NCBI RefSeq assembly: GCF_000429025.1
Contig: NZ_AUBB01000006.1
Location: 704,736-768,735, forward strand
Length of the DNA: 64,000 nucleotides
Direction: 5' to 3'
Source: Actinospineispora spinosispora DSM 44797
Lineage (GTDB): Bacteria; Actinomycetota; Actinomycetes; Mycobacteriales; Pseudonocardiaceae
Under the pieces are notes generated by a model. The model saw nothing but the letters and a program-made list of their open reading frames with translations, searched no databases and was not told the DNA's origin. Position numbers and translations under genes: made by a program. Positions 35,586-44,010 of this stretch are shown here, piece by piece. Numbering within the stretch: the first letter of the stretch is position 1; the number at the start of each line of letters is the position of its first letter.

Positions 35586-35990
35586 CTACAGCCGCCCGAG
35601 CACCTCGCGGACCTCGATCTCGATCGCCACCCGCTCCGGATTGGGGCGGGGTTCGCGGTAGCGGCGGGCGTAGCGCTCGACCGCGTCGGCGACCGACTCG
35701 GCGTCGTCCCGCACCCGGGCGACACCGGACACCGTGGACCAGCGCCCGCCGTCCACCTGCGATACCGACACCAGGGCGCCGTCCACTCCGGCCGCGCGCA
35801 CGTTCGCCACCTTGACCGACGACCGGAAGGTGATCACTCTGGCGACGCCGGTGTCGAAATCCAGGGTGGCGCCCACCGCGACCGCGTGTGGCCGGCCGTC
35901 GGGGCGAACGGTGCTGAGCACACACACCCGGTACTCGGTCCAGAACTGCCGGAACTCAGGCGTGACTACCGTCGGGGCCCATCGCATCAC
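35586..35990 (-). CDS. PPOX-class flavin/F420 split-barrel protein
   Basis: 134 residues from GTG 35990, which overlaps the P450 stop (GTGA). The pattern VLSTVRPDGRPHAVAVGATLDF, VITFRSSVKVANVRA, GALVSVSQVDGGRWSTVSG and a C-terminal helical segment matches the pyridoxamine-phosphate-oxidase-like split barrel; many actinobacterial members bind F420. It may supply reducing power or act on the same substrate as the coupled cytochrome P450. The substrate is unknown. Confidence 0.82.
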   Translation of the reverse strand: MMRWAPTVVTPEFRQFWTEYRVCVLSTVRPDGRPHAVAVGATLDFDTGVARVITFRSSVKVANVRAAGVDGALVSVSQVDGGRWSTVSGVARVRDDAESVADAVERYARRYREPRPNPERVAIEIEVREVLGRL

Positions 35991-37171
35991 CAGATCACCG
36001 GGAGCGAGCCTACGCCGTAGACGATCGAGAACGGACGGTAGGACAGCTGCGCGGCGGGCGTCGCCAGCCGCAGCGTCGGGAAGCGACGCAGCAGGGCCGG
36101 GAAGGCGAGCACCATCTCGCGGCGAGCCAGCTGGGCACCGACGCAGTGGTGGATGCCGTGCCCGAAGGCGAGGTGCGAGGTGGGAGCGCGCCCGGGGTCG
36201 ACCTGTTCCATCCCGGTTCCCAGGTGCTCGTCACGGTTGGCGCCGGACAGGGAGCAGATGACCATGTCACCCACGCCGATGCGTTGACCACCGATCGACG
36301 TCTCACGGCGGGCGAACCGGGGGAAGGCGACCTGGACGACCGAGATGTAGCGCAGCAGGTCCTCCACCAGCGGAGCGATCCGGTCCGGGTCGAGGGCCGC
36401 GGTGCGCAGGGCGGGGTCCTCGATCAGCAGCATCGTGCCCAGCGCGAGCATGCTGGCCGTGGTGTCGTAGCCGCCGGTGAGCATGCCGTCGGCCAGGCCG
36501 GCGAGCTCGCGGTCGGTCAGCTCGTCGCCGTGTTCGGAGATCATCCGGCCGAGCAGGCCGTTGCCGGGCCGCGCGCGCTGGCGGGCCACCAGCTCACCCA
36601 GGTACTCGACCGACTCCTTGACCGCGTCGAGACCGCTGGACGGGGCGGCGTCGGAGATGTCGAACCGGTTGTTGCTGATGCGCTGGAAGTCGCCCCGCTC
36701 GTCGGCGGGCACGCCGAGCAGCTCGCAGATGACCAGCGCGGGCACCGGCTGCGCGAACGCGGCGACCAGGTCGACCGGTTCGCCACCCTCGCCCAGCGCG
36801 GCCATGTCGTCGAGGCAGCCGTCCACGACGGCGCCGATCCGGGGCTCCAGCTCGCGTAACCGTTTCGCGGTGAACTGCGGCGCGATCAGCCTGCGTAACC
36901 GGGTGTGTTTGGGCGGGTCGGCGAAACCCAGCCCTCCCGGGTCGCTGTCCTCGGACTGACCGCCGAACAGGCTGGCCAGGTCGTTGCTGAAGTTCTCGGT
37001 GTCACCGAGAACCGCACGCACGTCGCGGTAGCCGGTGACCAGCCACGTGGTGGGCCCGTTCGGGATCACCAACGGGCTGACCGGCTGCTCGGCGCGCAGC
37101 CGGGCCAACTCAGGCACCGGGTCCACACCGTTTCGGAGGAACTGCACCAGGGTCAACGTTGTCTCGGACAT
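35987..37171 (-). CDS. Cytochrome P450 with DxxR variant
   Basis: 394 residues from MSETTLTLV. Typical bacterial class I P450 features: ADPPKHTRLRRL (C-helix), the I-helix GGYDTTAS, and the haem-binding FGHGIHHCVGAQLARRE with the Cys ligand. At the K-helix, where relatives have EELLR, this protein reads VEDLLRY, so the ExxR glutamate is replaced by Asp. It is translationally coupled to a PPOX protein and divergent from a MarR-GNAT regulator. No ferredoxin gene is nearby. The substrate is unknown. Confidence 0.92.
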   Translation of the reverse strand: MSETTLTLVQFLRNGVDPVPELARLRAEQPVSPLVIPNGPTTWLVTGYRDVRAVLGDTENFSNDLASLFGGQSEDSDPGGLGFADPPKHTRLRRLIAPQFTAKRLRELEPRIGAVVDGCLDDMAALGEGGEPVDLVAAFAQPVPALVICELLGVPADERGDFQRISNNRFDISDAAPSSGLDAVKESVEYLGELVARQRARPGNGLLGRMISEHGDELTDRELAGLADGMLTGGYDTTASMLALGTMLLIEDPALRTAALDPDRIAPLVEDLLRYISVVQVAFPRFARRETSIGGQRIGVGDMVICSLSGANRDEHLGTGMEQVDPGRAPTSHLAFGHGIHHCVGAQLARREMVLAFPALLRRFPTLRLATPAAQLSYRPFSIVYGVGSLPVIW

Positions 37172-37256
37172 CACGGAGGTAGTCGGCGGCAACGCACGAC
37201 CAGTTCCCGGTGCGACCCGCGCCACTCCATTTACCTTGACACTATCAGTAATATCT

Positions 37257-37269
37257 TTGACTATGTCAA
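37257..37269. promoter_or_regulatory. Inverted repeat TTGAC-TAT-GTCAA over the MarR-GNAT start codon
   Basis: Perfect 5-nt arms flank a centre containing the ATG (37263-37265). A further TTGAC stands at 37236-37240. The region between the divergent P450 and MarR-GNAT genes is AT-rich, so this is a plausible operator allowing the regulator to control itself and the P450 operon. Confidence 0.45.
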
Positions 37270-38177
37270 CGACTGTCGCTCGGGTCCGCGCGTTCAACCG
37301 CTTCTACACGCGGGTGATCGGGGTCCTGCACGCGAAGCTCGTCGGCTCGTCCTACTCACTCGTCGAGGCCCGGTTGATGTTCGAGCTGGCGGGGCGCGAC
37401 CACGAGGGCGCCGAGCTGCGTCGGCTCCTGGACCTGGACGCGGGCTACCTGAGCAGAATCCTGGGCAAGCTCGAGTCGGCCGGACTGGTCCGGCGCACGC
37501 AGTCGCCCTCCGACGCCCGCCGCCAGGTCATCGGGCTGACCGCTGAGGGCAGAACCGCGTTCGACGACCTGGAACGGCGCCAGATCGCGTCCGTCGAGGA
37601 GCTCGTTGCGCCGTTGTCCCCGAGCCAGTGCGACGAGCTGACCTCGGCGATGACCGCCATCGAGTCGGCCCTGGGCACACGTCCCGCGCCACACACCGTC
37701 GTCCTGCGTTCCCCCGAGCCGGGGGATCTCGGATGGGTCATCTCGCGTAACGGCGCGCTGTACGCGCGGGAGCAGGGCTGGGGCATCTCCTACGAGGCGC
37801 TCGTGGCGACGATCGTCGCCGAGTACGCGAGCCGCCCCTCGGACCCGCGTGAAGCCGGATGGATCGCCGAGGTCGACGGCCGACGCGTCGGCGCGATCTT
37901 CTGCATGAAGGACGACGATCGGACGGCTCGGCTGCGCCTGCTGCTGGTCGACCCGGCGGCGCGCGGCATGGGCATCGGGGAACGTCTGGTTGGCGAGTGT
38001 CTCCGGTTCGCCGGCCGGTCCGGCTACGAGCGGATCACGCTGTGGACGGTGTCCACCCAACACGCCGCGCGGCGCATCTACGAACGGGCCGGGTTCACCC
38101 TGGACGACGAGTCGCCCTTCGACGGCTTCGGCATGCCCCTGACCGCGCAGAACTGGTCGCGTCACCTACCAGGGTGA
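37263..38177 (+). CDS. MarR-GNAT fusion: regulator with acetyltransferase domain
   Basis: 304 residues from MSTTVARVRA. Residues about 1-145 form a MarR winged helix (LRRLLDLDAGYLSRILGKLESAGLV, wing SPSDARRQVIGLTAEG), and about 150-300 a GNAT domain with motif A LRLLLVDPAARGMGIGERLV and the terminal IYERAGF. This two-domain architecture is known in bacteria, where the acetyltransferase half may modify small molecules or proteins. It is divergent from the P450-PPOX operon and likely controls it. No other N-acetyltransferase is adjacent. Confidence 0.92.
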   Translation: MSTTVARVRAFNRFYTRVIGVLHAKLVGSSYSLVEARLMFELAGRDHEGAELRRLLDLDAGYLSRILGKLESAGLVRRTQSPSDARRQVIGLTAEGRTAFDDLERRQIASVEELVAPLSPSQCDELTSAMTAIESALGTRPAPHTVVLRSPEPGDLGWVISRNGALYAREQGWGISYEALVATIVAEYASRPSDPREAGWIAEVDGRRVGAIFCMKDDDRTARLRLLLVDPAARGMGIGERLVGECLRFAGRSGYERITLWTVSTQHAARRIYERAGFTLDDESPFDGFGMPLTAQNWSRHLPG

Positions 38178-38336
38178 TTTGACCTTCAACCCACTCTTTG
38201 CGCGAATGGCCTAGGCACTCCGGCCAGGTTGGCTCTATCGAACGGCAATAGAGTGCATCATAATCGCTCCTGCTTGAGCTCCCCACCACGAAGCGGCGAA
38301 GACAACCGCTCGACGCGAAGAACTTAGGGAACCGTC

Positions 38337-38861
38337 GTGCGCGAAACGAATGGGATGTACTCGTTGGGCATGCGGCTGCGCCCGCTGCTGGCCATGGCCG
38401 GCGCAGTGCTGCTGTCCGGTGTGTTGATGTTGTTGTGTGCTGGCCCGGCACATGCGGCCGAGGCCAACATGCTCACTACCAGCGAACCACCGGCAAGTGC
38501 CACATTAGCGACGCCGCCGCGCCAGATCATCCTTAATTTCCGGTGGCGTATCAGGCACGGCTCAACCGTGGTGACCGTGCTCGGCCCGGACGGCGTCACC
38601 CAGTGGCAGCAGGACAAGCCGGTCGAGACCGACCGGGGTGTCGGTGTCGGGTTGCGGACGCTCGGTCCGGCAGGCAAGTACGCGGTGAACTATCAGGGGC
38701 GTTCCCTGCGGGGTCTGTGGTTCCACGGCACGATGGAGTTCGTCCTGGCCCCGCCGAGCAACGTTGCCGGCCGGCTCCCGTTGGCGTGGATCGCATCGGT
38801 TCTCCTGCTCACCGCGGGCGGCACGATGCTCGGCATCAGGCTGGGGCGCATCAACCAGTAG
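38337..38861 (+). CDS. Secreted CopC-like protein lacking usual copper ligands
   Basis: 174 residues from a GTG (ATG 38355 possible). A signal peptide ends near residue 40 (AGPAHA), followed by an Ig-like CopC fold (LTTSEPPASATLATPPRQIILNF, GKYAVNYQGRSLRGLW, MEFVL) and one C-terminal membrane helix (about 148-166). In CopC, the mature N-terminal His and the later DGH motif bind copper. Here the mature start is AEANML and the DGH position reads SLRGLWFHG, so the canonical sites seem to be absent. It may be a structural descendant with another role. Confidence 0.75.
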   Translation: MRETNGMYSLGMRLRPLLAMAGAVLLSGVLMLLCAGPAHAAEANMLTTSEPPASATLATPPRQIILNFRWRIRHGSTVVTVLGPDGVTQWQQDKPVETDRGVGVGLRTLGPAGKYAVNYQGRSLRGLWFHGTMEFVLAPPSNVAGRLPLAWIASVLLLTAGGTMLGIRLGRINQ

Positions 38862-38882
38862 ACGCTGCGAGGAAGGCCCCCG

Positions 38883-39854
38883 ATGGAGTACGTGAAGCTC
38901 GGCTCGACCGGCCTGGAAGTGTCCCGCATCTGTCTGGGCTGCATGAGTTTCGGTGAGCCCGACCGGGGTGGGCACCCCTGGTCGCTTCCCGAGGACGAGA
39001 GCCGGACGCTGATCCGGCAGGCGCTCGACGCCGGGATCAACTTCTTCGACACGGCCAACGTCTACTCAGCGGGTTCGAGCGAGGAGATCACCGGGCGGGC
39101 ACTGGCCGACTTCACGTCGCGTGACGACGTCGTGATCGCCACGAAGCTCAACGGCCGGATGCGTCCGGGACCCAACGGTGCGGGCCTGTCCCGCAAGGCG
39201 ATCATGACCGAGATCGACCACAGCCTGCGCAGGCTCGGCACGGACTACATCGATCTCTACCAGATTCATCGCTGGGACCCGAACACGCCGATCGAGGAGA
39301 CCCTCGAAGCGCTGCACGACGTGGTGAAGGCCGGTAAGGCCCGCTACATCGGTGCGTCGTCGATGTGGGCCTGGCAGTTCAGCAAGGCGCTGCACGTCGC
39401 GGATCTGAACGGCTGGACGCGGTTCGCCACGATGCAGAACCACTACAACCTGCTCTACCGGGAAGAGGAACGCGAGATGCTCCCGCTGTGCGCGGACGAG
39501 GGCATCGGCGTCATCCCGTGGAGCCCGCTCGCCAGGGGACGGCTGACCCGCGACTGGGACACCTCGACCAACCGCAGCGAGTCCGACGAGTTCGGCGACT
39601 CCCTGTACCTCGACTCGGACCGGGAGATCGTCGAGCGGGTCGCGGGCATCGCCGAGACCAGGGGCATCCCGAAGGCCCAGGTGGCGCTGGCCTGGCTGCT
39701 GAGCCGCTCGGAGATCACCGCCCCGATCATCGGCGCGACGAAGCCCCACCACATCACGGACGCCGCTGCGGCGGTCGAGGTCCCCCTGACCGACGACGAG
39801 ATCACCTCCCTGGAAAACCCCTACGCCCCCCACAAGGTCGTCGGCTTCGCGTGA
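38883..39854 (+). CDS. Aldo/keto reductase
   Basis: 323 residues. The catalytic tetrad is in place: D56 and Y61 in [10 protein letters not shown]88 in ATKLNG and H129 in QIHRWD. The NADPH-binding C-terminal part is [22 protein letters not shown]. It reduces aldehydes or ketones; similarity to the YajO/Kv-beta-like group is likely. It follows the CopC-like gene by 21 nt but a functional link is not obvious. Two tandem repeat units and palindromes follow its stop. Confidence 0.93.
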   Translation: MEYVKLGSTGLEVSRICLGCMSFGEPDRGGHPWSLPEDESRTLIRQALDAGINFFDTANVYSAGSSEEITGRALADFTSRDDVVIATKLNGRMRPGPNGAGLSRKAIMTEIDHSLRRLGTDYIDLYQIHRWDPNTPIEETLEALHDVVKAGKARYIGASSMWAWQFSKALHVADLNGWTRFATMQNHYNLLYREEEREMLPLCADEGIGVIPWSPLARGRLTRDWDTSTNRSESDEFGDSLYLDSDREIVERVAGIAETRGIPKAQVALAWLLSRSEITAPIIGATKPHHITDAAAAVEVPLTDDEITSLENPYAPHKVVGFA

Positions 39855-39864
39855 CCCACCCCCC

Positions 39865-40019
39865 GTGAGCGGCAAGGACGTCTACCCCGGAGGGGCGCCC
39901 TCGTGAGTGGCAAGGACGTCTACCCCGGAGGGGCGCCGAAGGCGTAGGCGCTCGGAGCACTCACGACAGCTTTTCCGTCGTGAGTGATCCGGGCGCCTAT
40001 AGGCGCCCTTGCCACTCAC
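39865..40019. repeat. Compound array of GTGAGTG-type repeats and palindromes
   Basis: A 38-nt unit starting GTGAGCGGCAAGGACGTC is present twice (39865 and 39903; 34 of 35 bases identical over the aligned part). It is followed by an inverted repeat CACTCACGAC/GTCGTGAGTG (39958-39986), a perfect palindrome GGGCGCCTATAGGCGCCC (39991-40008) and a final CCTTGCCACTCAC (40007-40019) complementary to the second unit's start. It fills the gap between convergent genes. Its arms and TATA centre match the element at 286-325. Confidence 0.8.
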
Positions 40020-40065
40020 GAGTCGACGGCGAAGCCGAGATGCCTTGAAGCCGGGTACGAACGAC

Positions 40066-40899
40066 TCACCCCACAACCCCCACCATCGCCCGAACCACGG
40101 CCGCCAGCGCCACGCGCCCAGGCGCCAGGTACTTCCGGGGATCACTGACCTCCGCGTGCTCGGCCAGATACTCCCGAACGCCCCCGGTGAACGCCACGTT
40201 CAGCGCGGTCCCGATGTTGACCTTCACGATCCCACCGGCCACCGCGAGCCGAAGCTCCTCGTCCGGAACCCCGGACGACCCGTGCAGAACCAACGGAACA
40301 TCCACCGCCGACCGCAGCGCAGAGATCAGCGCCTGGTCGAGACGAGCCGTACGACTGGTCATCGCATGTGAGCTACCCACGGCCACGGCCAGTGCATCCA
40401 CCCCGGTGGCCGCGACGAACTCGGCGGCGGCGCCAGGGTCGGTCCGCACTCCCGGAGCGTGTGCCCCGTCCTTGCCGCCGACCTCCCCCAGCTCGGCCTC
40501 CAGCCACAGTCCGTGGTCGTGTGCCCAGTCGGCCGCCTTGCGGGTCGCGGCGAGGTTCGCCGCGTAGTCCAGCTTCGAGGCGTCGAACATCACCGAGCCG
40601 GCGCCCGCCTCGGGCGCCCGGTACAGCAGCTCGACGTCCTCGACATGATCGAGATGCAGCGCCACCGGGACGGAGGCCTCCCGGGCCACCGCCGAGGTCG
40701 CGGCGGCGATCGGCAGCAGCCGTCCACCGTGGTACCGAACGGCGTTCTCACTGATCTGCAGGATCACCGCGGCCCCGGCCTCTTCGGCGCCCGCGACGAT
40801 CCCTTCGGCGTGTTCGAGGGTGATCACGTTGAACGCGGCGACACCGTGACCGCTCGCCCGGGCCGCGGCGACCAGCTCTCCTGTGGGCACCAACGGCAC
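40066..40899 (-). CDS. Class II ketose-bisphosphate aldolase (fructose/tagatose type)
   Basis: 277 residues from GTG 40899, chosen because AGAGGAG lies 6 nt upstream; the frame is open to 40941. Zn and catalytic residues: D84 and H85 in LHLDH, H178 in GSSHAM, H206 in HGSSG. The GSSG loop binds the phosphate of the dihydroxyacetone end. It should cleave a ketose-1,6-bisphosphate to dihydroxyacetone phosphate and glyceraldehyde-3-phosphate. It is divergent from the sugar kinase/ABC/DeoR/FruK operon and presumably completes that pathway. Confidence 0.9.
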   Translation of the reverse strand: MPLVPTGELVAAARASGHGVAAFNVITLEHAEGIVAGAEEAGAAVILQISENAVRYHGGRLLPIAAATSAVAREASVPVALHLDHVEDVELLYRAPEAGAGSVMFDASKLDYAANLAATRKAADWAHDHGLWLEAELGEVGGKDGAHAPGVRTDPGAAAEFVAATGVDALAVAVGSSHAMTSRTARLDQALISALRSAVDVPLVLHGSSGVPDEELRLAVAGGIVKVNIGTALNVAFTGGVREYLAEHAEVSDPRKYLAPGRVALAAVVRAMVGVVG

Positions 40900-40985
40900 G
40901 CCGGACTCCTCTGTTCGAACTGTGTCTTGACAAGTATGCAACTAAAACCAACGATATGCGAGCAAACCCAATTTCGAAGGTGGAC

Positions 40986-42263
40986 ATGGCGCACCCCCTG
41001 CTGGTCGGGCTGGACGTGGGCACCACGGCGACCAAGGCCGTCGTCCTCACCCCGGACGGAGCCGAGGTCGCGTACGGCCGCGCGCCGACGCCGTGGACCA
41101 CCACGAGCACGGGTGCGCAGCTCGACGCGCGCGAGCTAGCGGCCGCGGTCGACGAGGCCGTCGGCGAGGCACTGGCCGCCGCGCCGACGGGCTGGGTGGT
41201 CGGGACCGGCGTGGCGAGCATGGCCGAGTCCGGCATCCTGCTCGACCGCGCGGGCGAGCCGGTCGGCCCGGTCGTCGCCTGGCACGATCGCCGCGACCAC
41301 CGCGAGGTCGACGAGCTGCGGGACGAGATCGGCACCGAGCGGTTCTCGGCCACCACCGGGCTACCGTTCCGGGGCCAGTGGTCGTTGACCAAACAGCGCT
41401 GGTTGGGACGACATCTGCCGGAGATCGGATCCGCGGTGCGCCGGCTCGGCGTCGCCGAGTGGATCGTGCACCACCTCGGCGGGGAACAGGCGAGCGAACA
41501 GTCGCTGGCGTCGCGGACCGGCTGGCTACGGCTCGCCGACCGCACCTGGTGGCCGGAGACCCTGGAGTGGTCCGGTATCGCGAGCTCGCTGCTCCCGCCG
41601 CTGCGAGCGCCCGGGGTGTCCTGGGGCAAGGTCCGGCCCGGCCATGCGGCCGGTGGCGCGGTCCTGACCGTCGCGGGCCACGACCACCAGGCGGCCGCGG
41701 TGGGCGTCGGAGCGACCGGTATCGGCGCCGAGCTGGACTCCTGCGGCAGCGCCGAGGCGCTGGTCCGCACGGTGACGCCCGGACTGTCCGAGGACGCGCT
41801 GCGGGCGCTGACCGAGGGCGGGGTCACGGTCGGCTGGCACGTCCTCGCCGACCGGTGGTGCCTGCTGGGTGCGACCGAGGGCGGCTTGACGCTGGCGAAG
41901 GTCCTGCGTTCGCTCGGCGTCGAGGAGTCCGATCTCGCGGCACTCGACGAGCAGGCACTGGCCGAGGAGCCCACCGGACCGGCACAAATCTGGCGCTACG
42001 CGCTCCAGGAGGTCACCGAGGAGGCAGGCGGCCTGCACCGCCTGATGTCCCGGCTGACCGGTCCCGCGTCGTCGCTGATCATGACCGGTGGGTGGGCACG
42101 CAGCGCGGGTCTGCGCGAGGTCAAGAAGCAGGTTCTCGGCGACGTCAGCCGCTCGCCGGTCACCGAGGCGGGCGCGCGCGGCGCCGCGCTGCTGGCCGGC
42201 CTCGCCGGCGGATTGTACGCGAACCAGAGCGAGTTTCCCCAGCTCAGTGAGGAGCCCCGATGA
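40986..42263 (+). CDS. FGGY-family carbohydrate kinase
   Basis: 425 residues from the ATG at 40986, preceded by AAGGTGG (an earlier ATG lies at 40956). N-terminal phosphate-1 motif LVGLDVGTTATKA, the VVAWHDRR region and the C-terminal ATP-site block SLIMTGGWARS are recognised; the protein is somewhat shorter than the usual 480-520 residues. It phosphorylates an imported sugar or polyol with ATP. It overlaps the ABC ATPase gene by 4 nt. The substrate cannot be named; the aldolase/phosphofructokinase-like partners suggest a ketohexose or derivative. Confidence 0.88.
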   Translation: MAHPLLVGLDVGTTATKAVVLTPDGAEVAYGRAPTPWTTTSTGAQLDARELAAAVDEAVGEALAAAPTGWVVGTGVASMAESGILLDRAGEPVGPVVAWHDRRDHREVDELRDEIGTERFSATTGLPFRGQWSLTKQRWLGRHLPEIGSAVRRLGVAEWIVHHLGGEQASEQSLASRTGWLRLADRTWWPETLEWSGIASSLLPPLRAPGVSWGKVRPGHAAGGAVLTVAGHDHQAAAVGVGATGIGAELDSCGSAEALVRTVTPGLSEDALRALTEGGVTVGWHVLADRWCLLGATEGGLTLAKVLRSLGVEESDLAALDEQALAEEPTGPAQIWRYALQEVTEEAGGLHRLMSRLTGPASSLIMTGGWARSAGLREVKKQVLGDVSRSPVTEAGARGAALLAGLAGGLYANQSEFPQLSEEPR

Positions 42264-43027
42264 CCGAGCCGCTGCTCGAAGCGCGCGGCATCGTGCGCAG
42301 CTTCGGCCACGTGCAGGCATTGCGCGGCGCCGACTTCACCGTCAACGCGGGTGAGATCGTCGGCCTGATCGGGGACAACGGGGCCGGGAAGAGCACGCTC
42401 GTCAAGATCCTGTCCGGCGCGGACGTACCGAGCGCGGGCGAGATCCTGGTCGACGGGGTGCCGGTGCGGTTCGAGAACCCGCAGGACGCCCGCGCGGCCG
42501 GGATCGAGACCGTCTACCAGGACCTCGCGCTGGCTCCCGATCTCGATCCGACGGCCAACCTGTTCCTCGGCCGCGAGGTGCTGCGCCCCGGGCTGCTCGG
42601 GCGAATCGGCTGGCTGGACAAGGCGGCGATGGCCCGGCAGACCGCCGACGAGGTGGTGCGACTCGGGGTCAACCTCGAAGACCCCGCCGCGGCGGTCGCC
42701 ACGCTGTCCGGCGGCCAGCGCCAGGGTGTCGCGGTCGCCAGGGCCGCGATGTGGGCCAAGAAGGTGATCTTCCTGGACGAACCGACCGCCGCGCTCGGCG
42801 TCGTGCAGACCCAGGGTGTGCTCGACCTGATCCACCGCGTCCGGGAGTCCGGTATCGCGGTCGTGCTGATCAGCCACAACATGCAGCAGGTCCTCGAGGT
42901 GTGCGACCGGGTCGAGGTGCTGCGCCTCGGCGAACGGGTCGCCCAGCTAGCCACCGAGGGGACGGACGTCGAGCAGCTGGTGTCCGCCATGACCGGCGGC
43001 ACGACCAACAGGGAGCAGGGTCGATGA
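42260..43027 (+). CDS. CUT2 sugar ABC transporter ATPase, single-domain
   Basis: 255 residues with one nucleotide-binding domain: Walker A GDNGAGKST at 38-46, signature LSGGQ at 149-153 and Walker B IFLDEP at 170-175. Ribose-type (CUT2) importers usually have a double ATPase of about 500 residues; the single-domain form resembles fructose/sugar acid FrcA-like proteins. It energises the following permease. ATGA overlaps join it to both neighbours. Confidence 0.92.
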   Translation: MTEPLLEARGIVRSFGHVQALRGADFTVNAGEIVGLIGDNGAGKSTLVKILSGADVPSAGEILVDGVPVRFENPQDARAAGIETVYQDLALAPDLDPTANLFLGREVLRPGLLGRIGWLDKAAMARQTADEVVRLGVNLEDPAAAVATLSGGQRQGVAVARAAMWAKKVIFLDEPTAALGVVQTQGVLDLIHRVRESGIAVVLISHNMQQVLEVCDRVEVLRLGERVAQLATEGTDVEQLVSAMTGGTTNREQGR

Positions 43028-43986
43028 AGTCCTGGCTGTCCGCGCCGTCCACCAGAATCTTCGGCGCGCTGGTGATCCTGGTGGCGTTCTTCACCGCGCT
43101 GCGGCCGACGAGCTTCGCCACCCCGGCGAACATCGCCAACATCGCGGCGGACGCGTCGATCCTGCTGGTACTGGCGGTGGGCGCGACCTACGTCATCCTC
43201 ACCTCGGGCATCGACCTCTCGGTCAGCGGCGTGCTGGTCTTCTCCGGGGTGATCGCCGCGAAGATCATGGCGGCGGTCGGCGGGGACGGTGTCGGTGTCA
43301 TGCTGCTCGGCCTGGTCGGCGGGCTGGTCTCCGGCCTGGCCTGGGGCCTGGTCAACGGGTTCCTGGTGGCGAGGGCACGGATTCCGGCGCTGATCGTCAC
43401 GCTCGGCACGATGGGTATGTCGCTGGGCGCGGCGCTGCTGCTGACCGGCGGGGTGGACATCCGGGACGTGCCGCTGAGCCTGGTACTCAACGTCGGGTCC
43501 GGCCGCGTCGCCGGCATCCCGGCGCTGGTGGTGATCGCGGCGCTGGTCGCGCTGGTGTTCGGGGTGCTGCTGGCGTGTACCCGGTTCGGCCGCTACACCT
43601 ACGCGATCGGCTCGAACGCCGAGGCGTTGCGCCGCGCCGGCATCAACACCGTCCGCCACCTGGTGAAGATCTACGCGCTGGCCGGCACGCTCGCCGGTCT
43701 GGCCGGTTTCCTGTCGCTCGCCCGGTTCGCCACCACCACGATGGGCGGCCACGCGACCGACAACCTGCAGGCGGTCGCGGCGGTGGTCATCGGCGGGACG
43801 AGCCTGTTCGGCGGCATCGGCACGATGGTCGGCTCGGTCATCGGGGTGTTCATCCCGACCGTGCTGCAGAACGGTTTTGTCGTGCTCGGGGTGTCCCCGT
43901 TCTGGCAGCAGGTCGCGGTCGGTGCGGTGCTGATCGCGGCCGTGTACTTCGACCAGCTCAGACGTCGGGCCCGATCCCGCGGTTGA
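43024..43986 (+). CDS. CUT2 sugar ABC transporter permease (RbsC-like)
   Basis: 320 residues with eight to ten predicted membrane helices. RbsC/FrcC family marks are VGATYVILTSGIDLSVSG, ARIPALIVTLGTMGM, AIGSNAEALRRAGIN and the VVIGGTSLFGGIGTMVGSVIG block. It forms the membrane channel of the sugar importer. Its ATG overlaps the ATPase stop by 4 nt. Confidence 0.94.
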   Translation: MKSWLSAPSTRIFGALVILVAFFTALRPTSFATPANIANIAADASILLVLAVGATYVILTSGIDLSVSGVLVFSGVIAAKIMAAVGGDGVGVMLLGLVGGLVSGLAWGLVNGFLVARARIPALIVTLGTMGMSLGAALLLTGGVDIRDVPLSLVLNVGSGRVAGIPALVVIAALVALVFGVLLACTRFGRYTYAIGSNAEALRRAGINTVRHLVKIYALAGTLAGLAGFLSLARFATTTMGGHATDNLQAVAAVVIGGTSLFGGIGTMVGSVIGVFIPTVLQNGFVVLGVSPFWQQVAVGAVLIAAVYFDQLRRRARSRG

Positions 43987-44010
43987 TTGTCTCAGAGTGG
44001 AGAAACGATC

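Noticed and set aside
39865..39940. Direct repeats resembling a CRISPR array
   Set aside because: Only two units, separated by a 3-nt gap rather than spacers, with no cas genes in the window.
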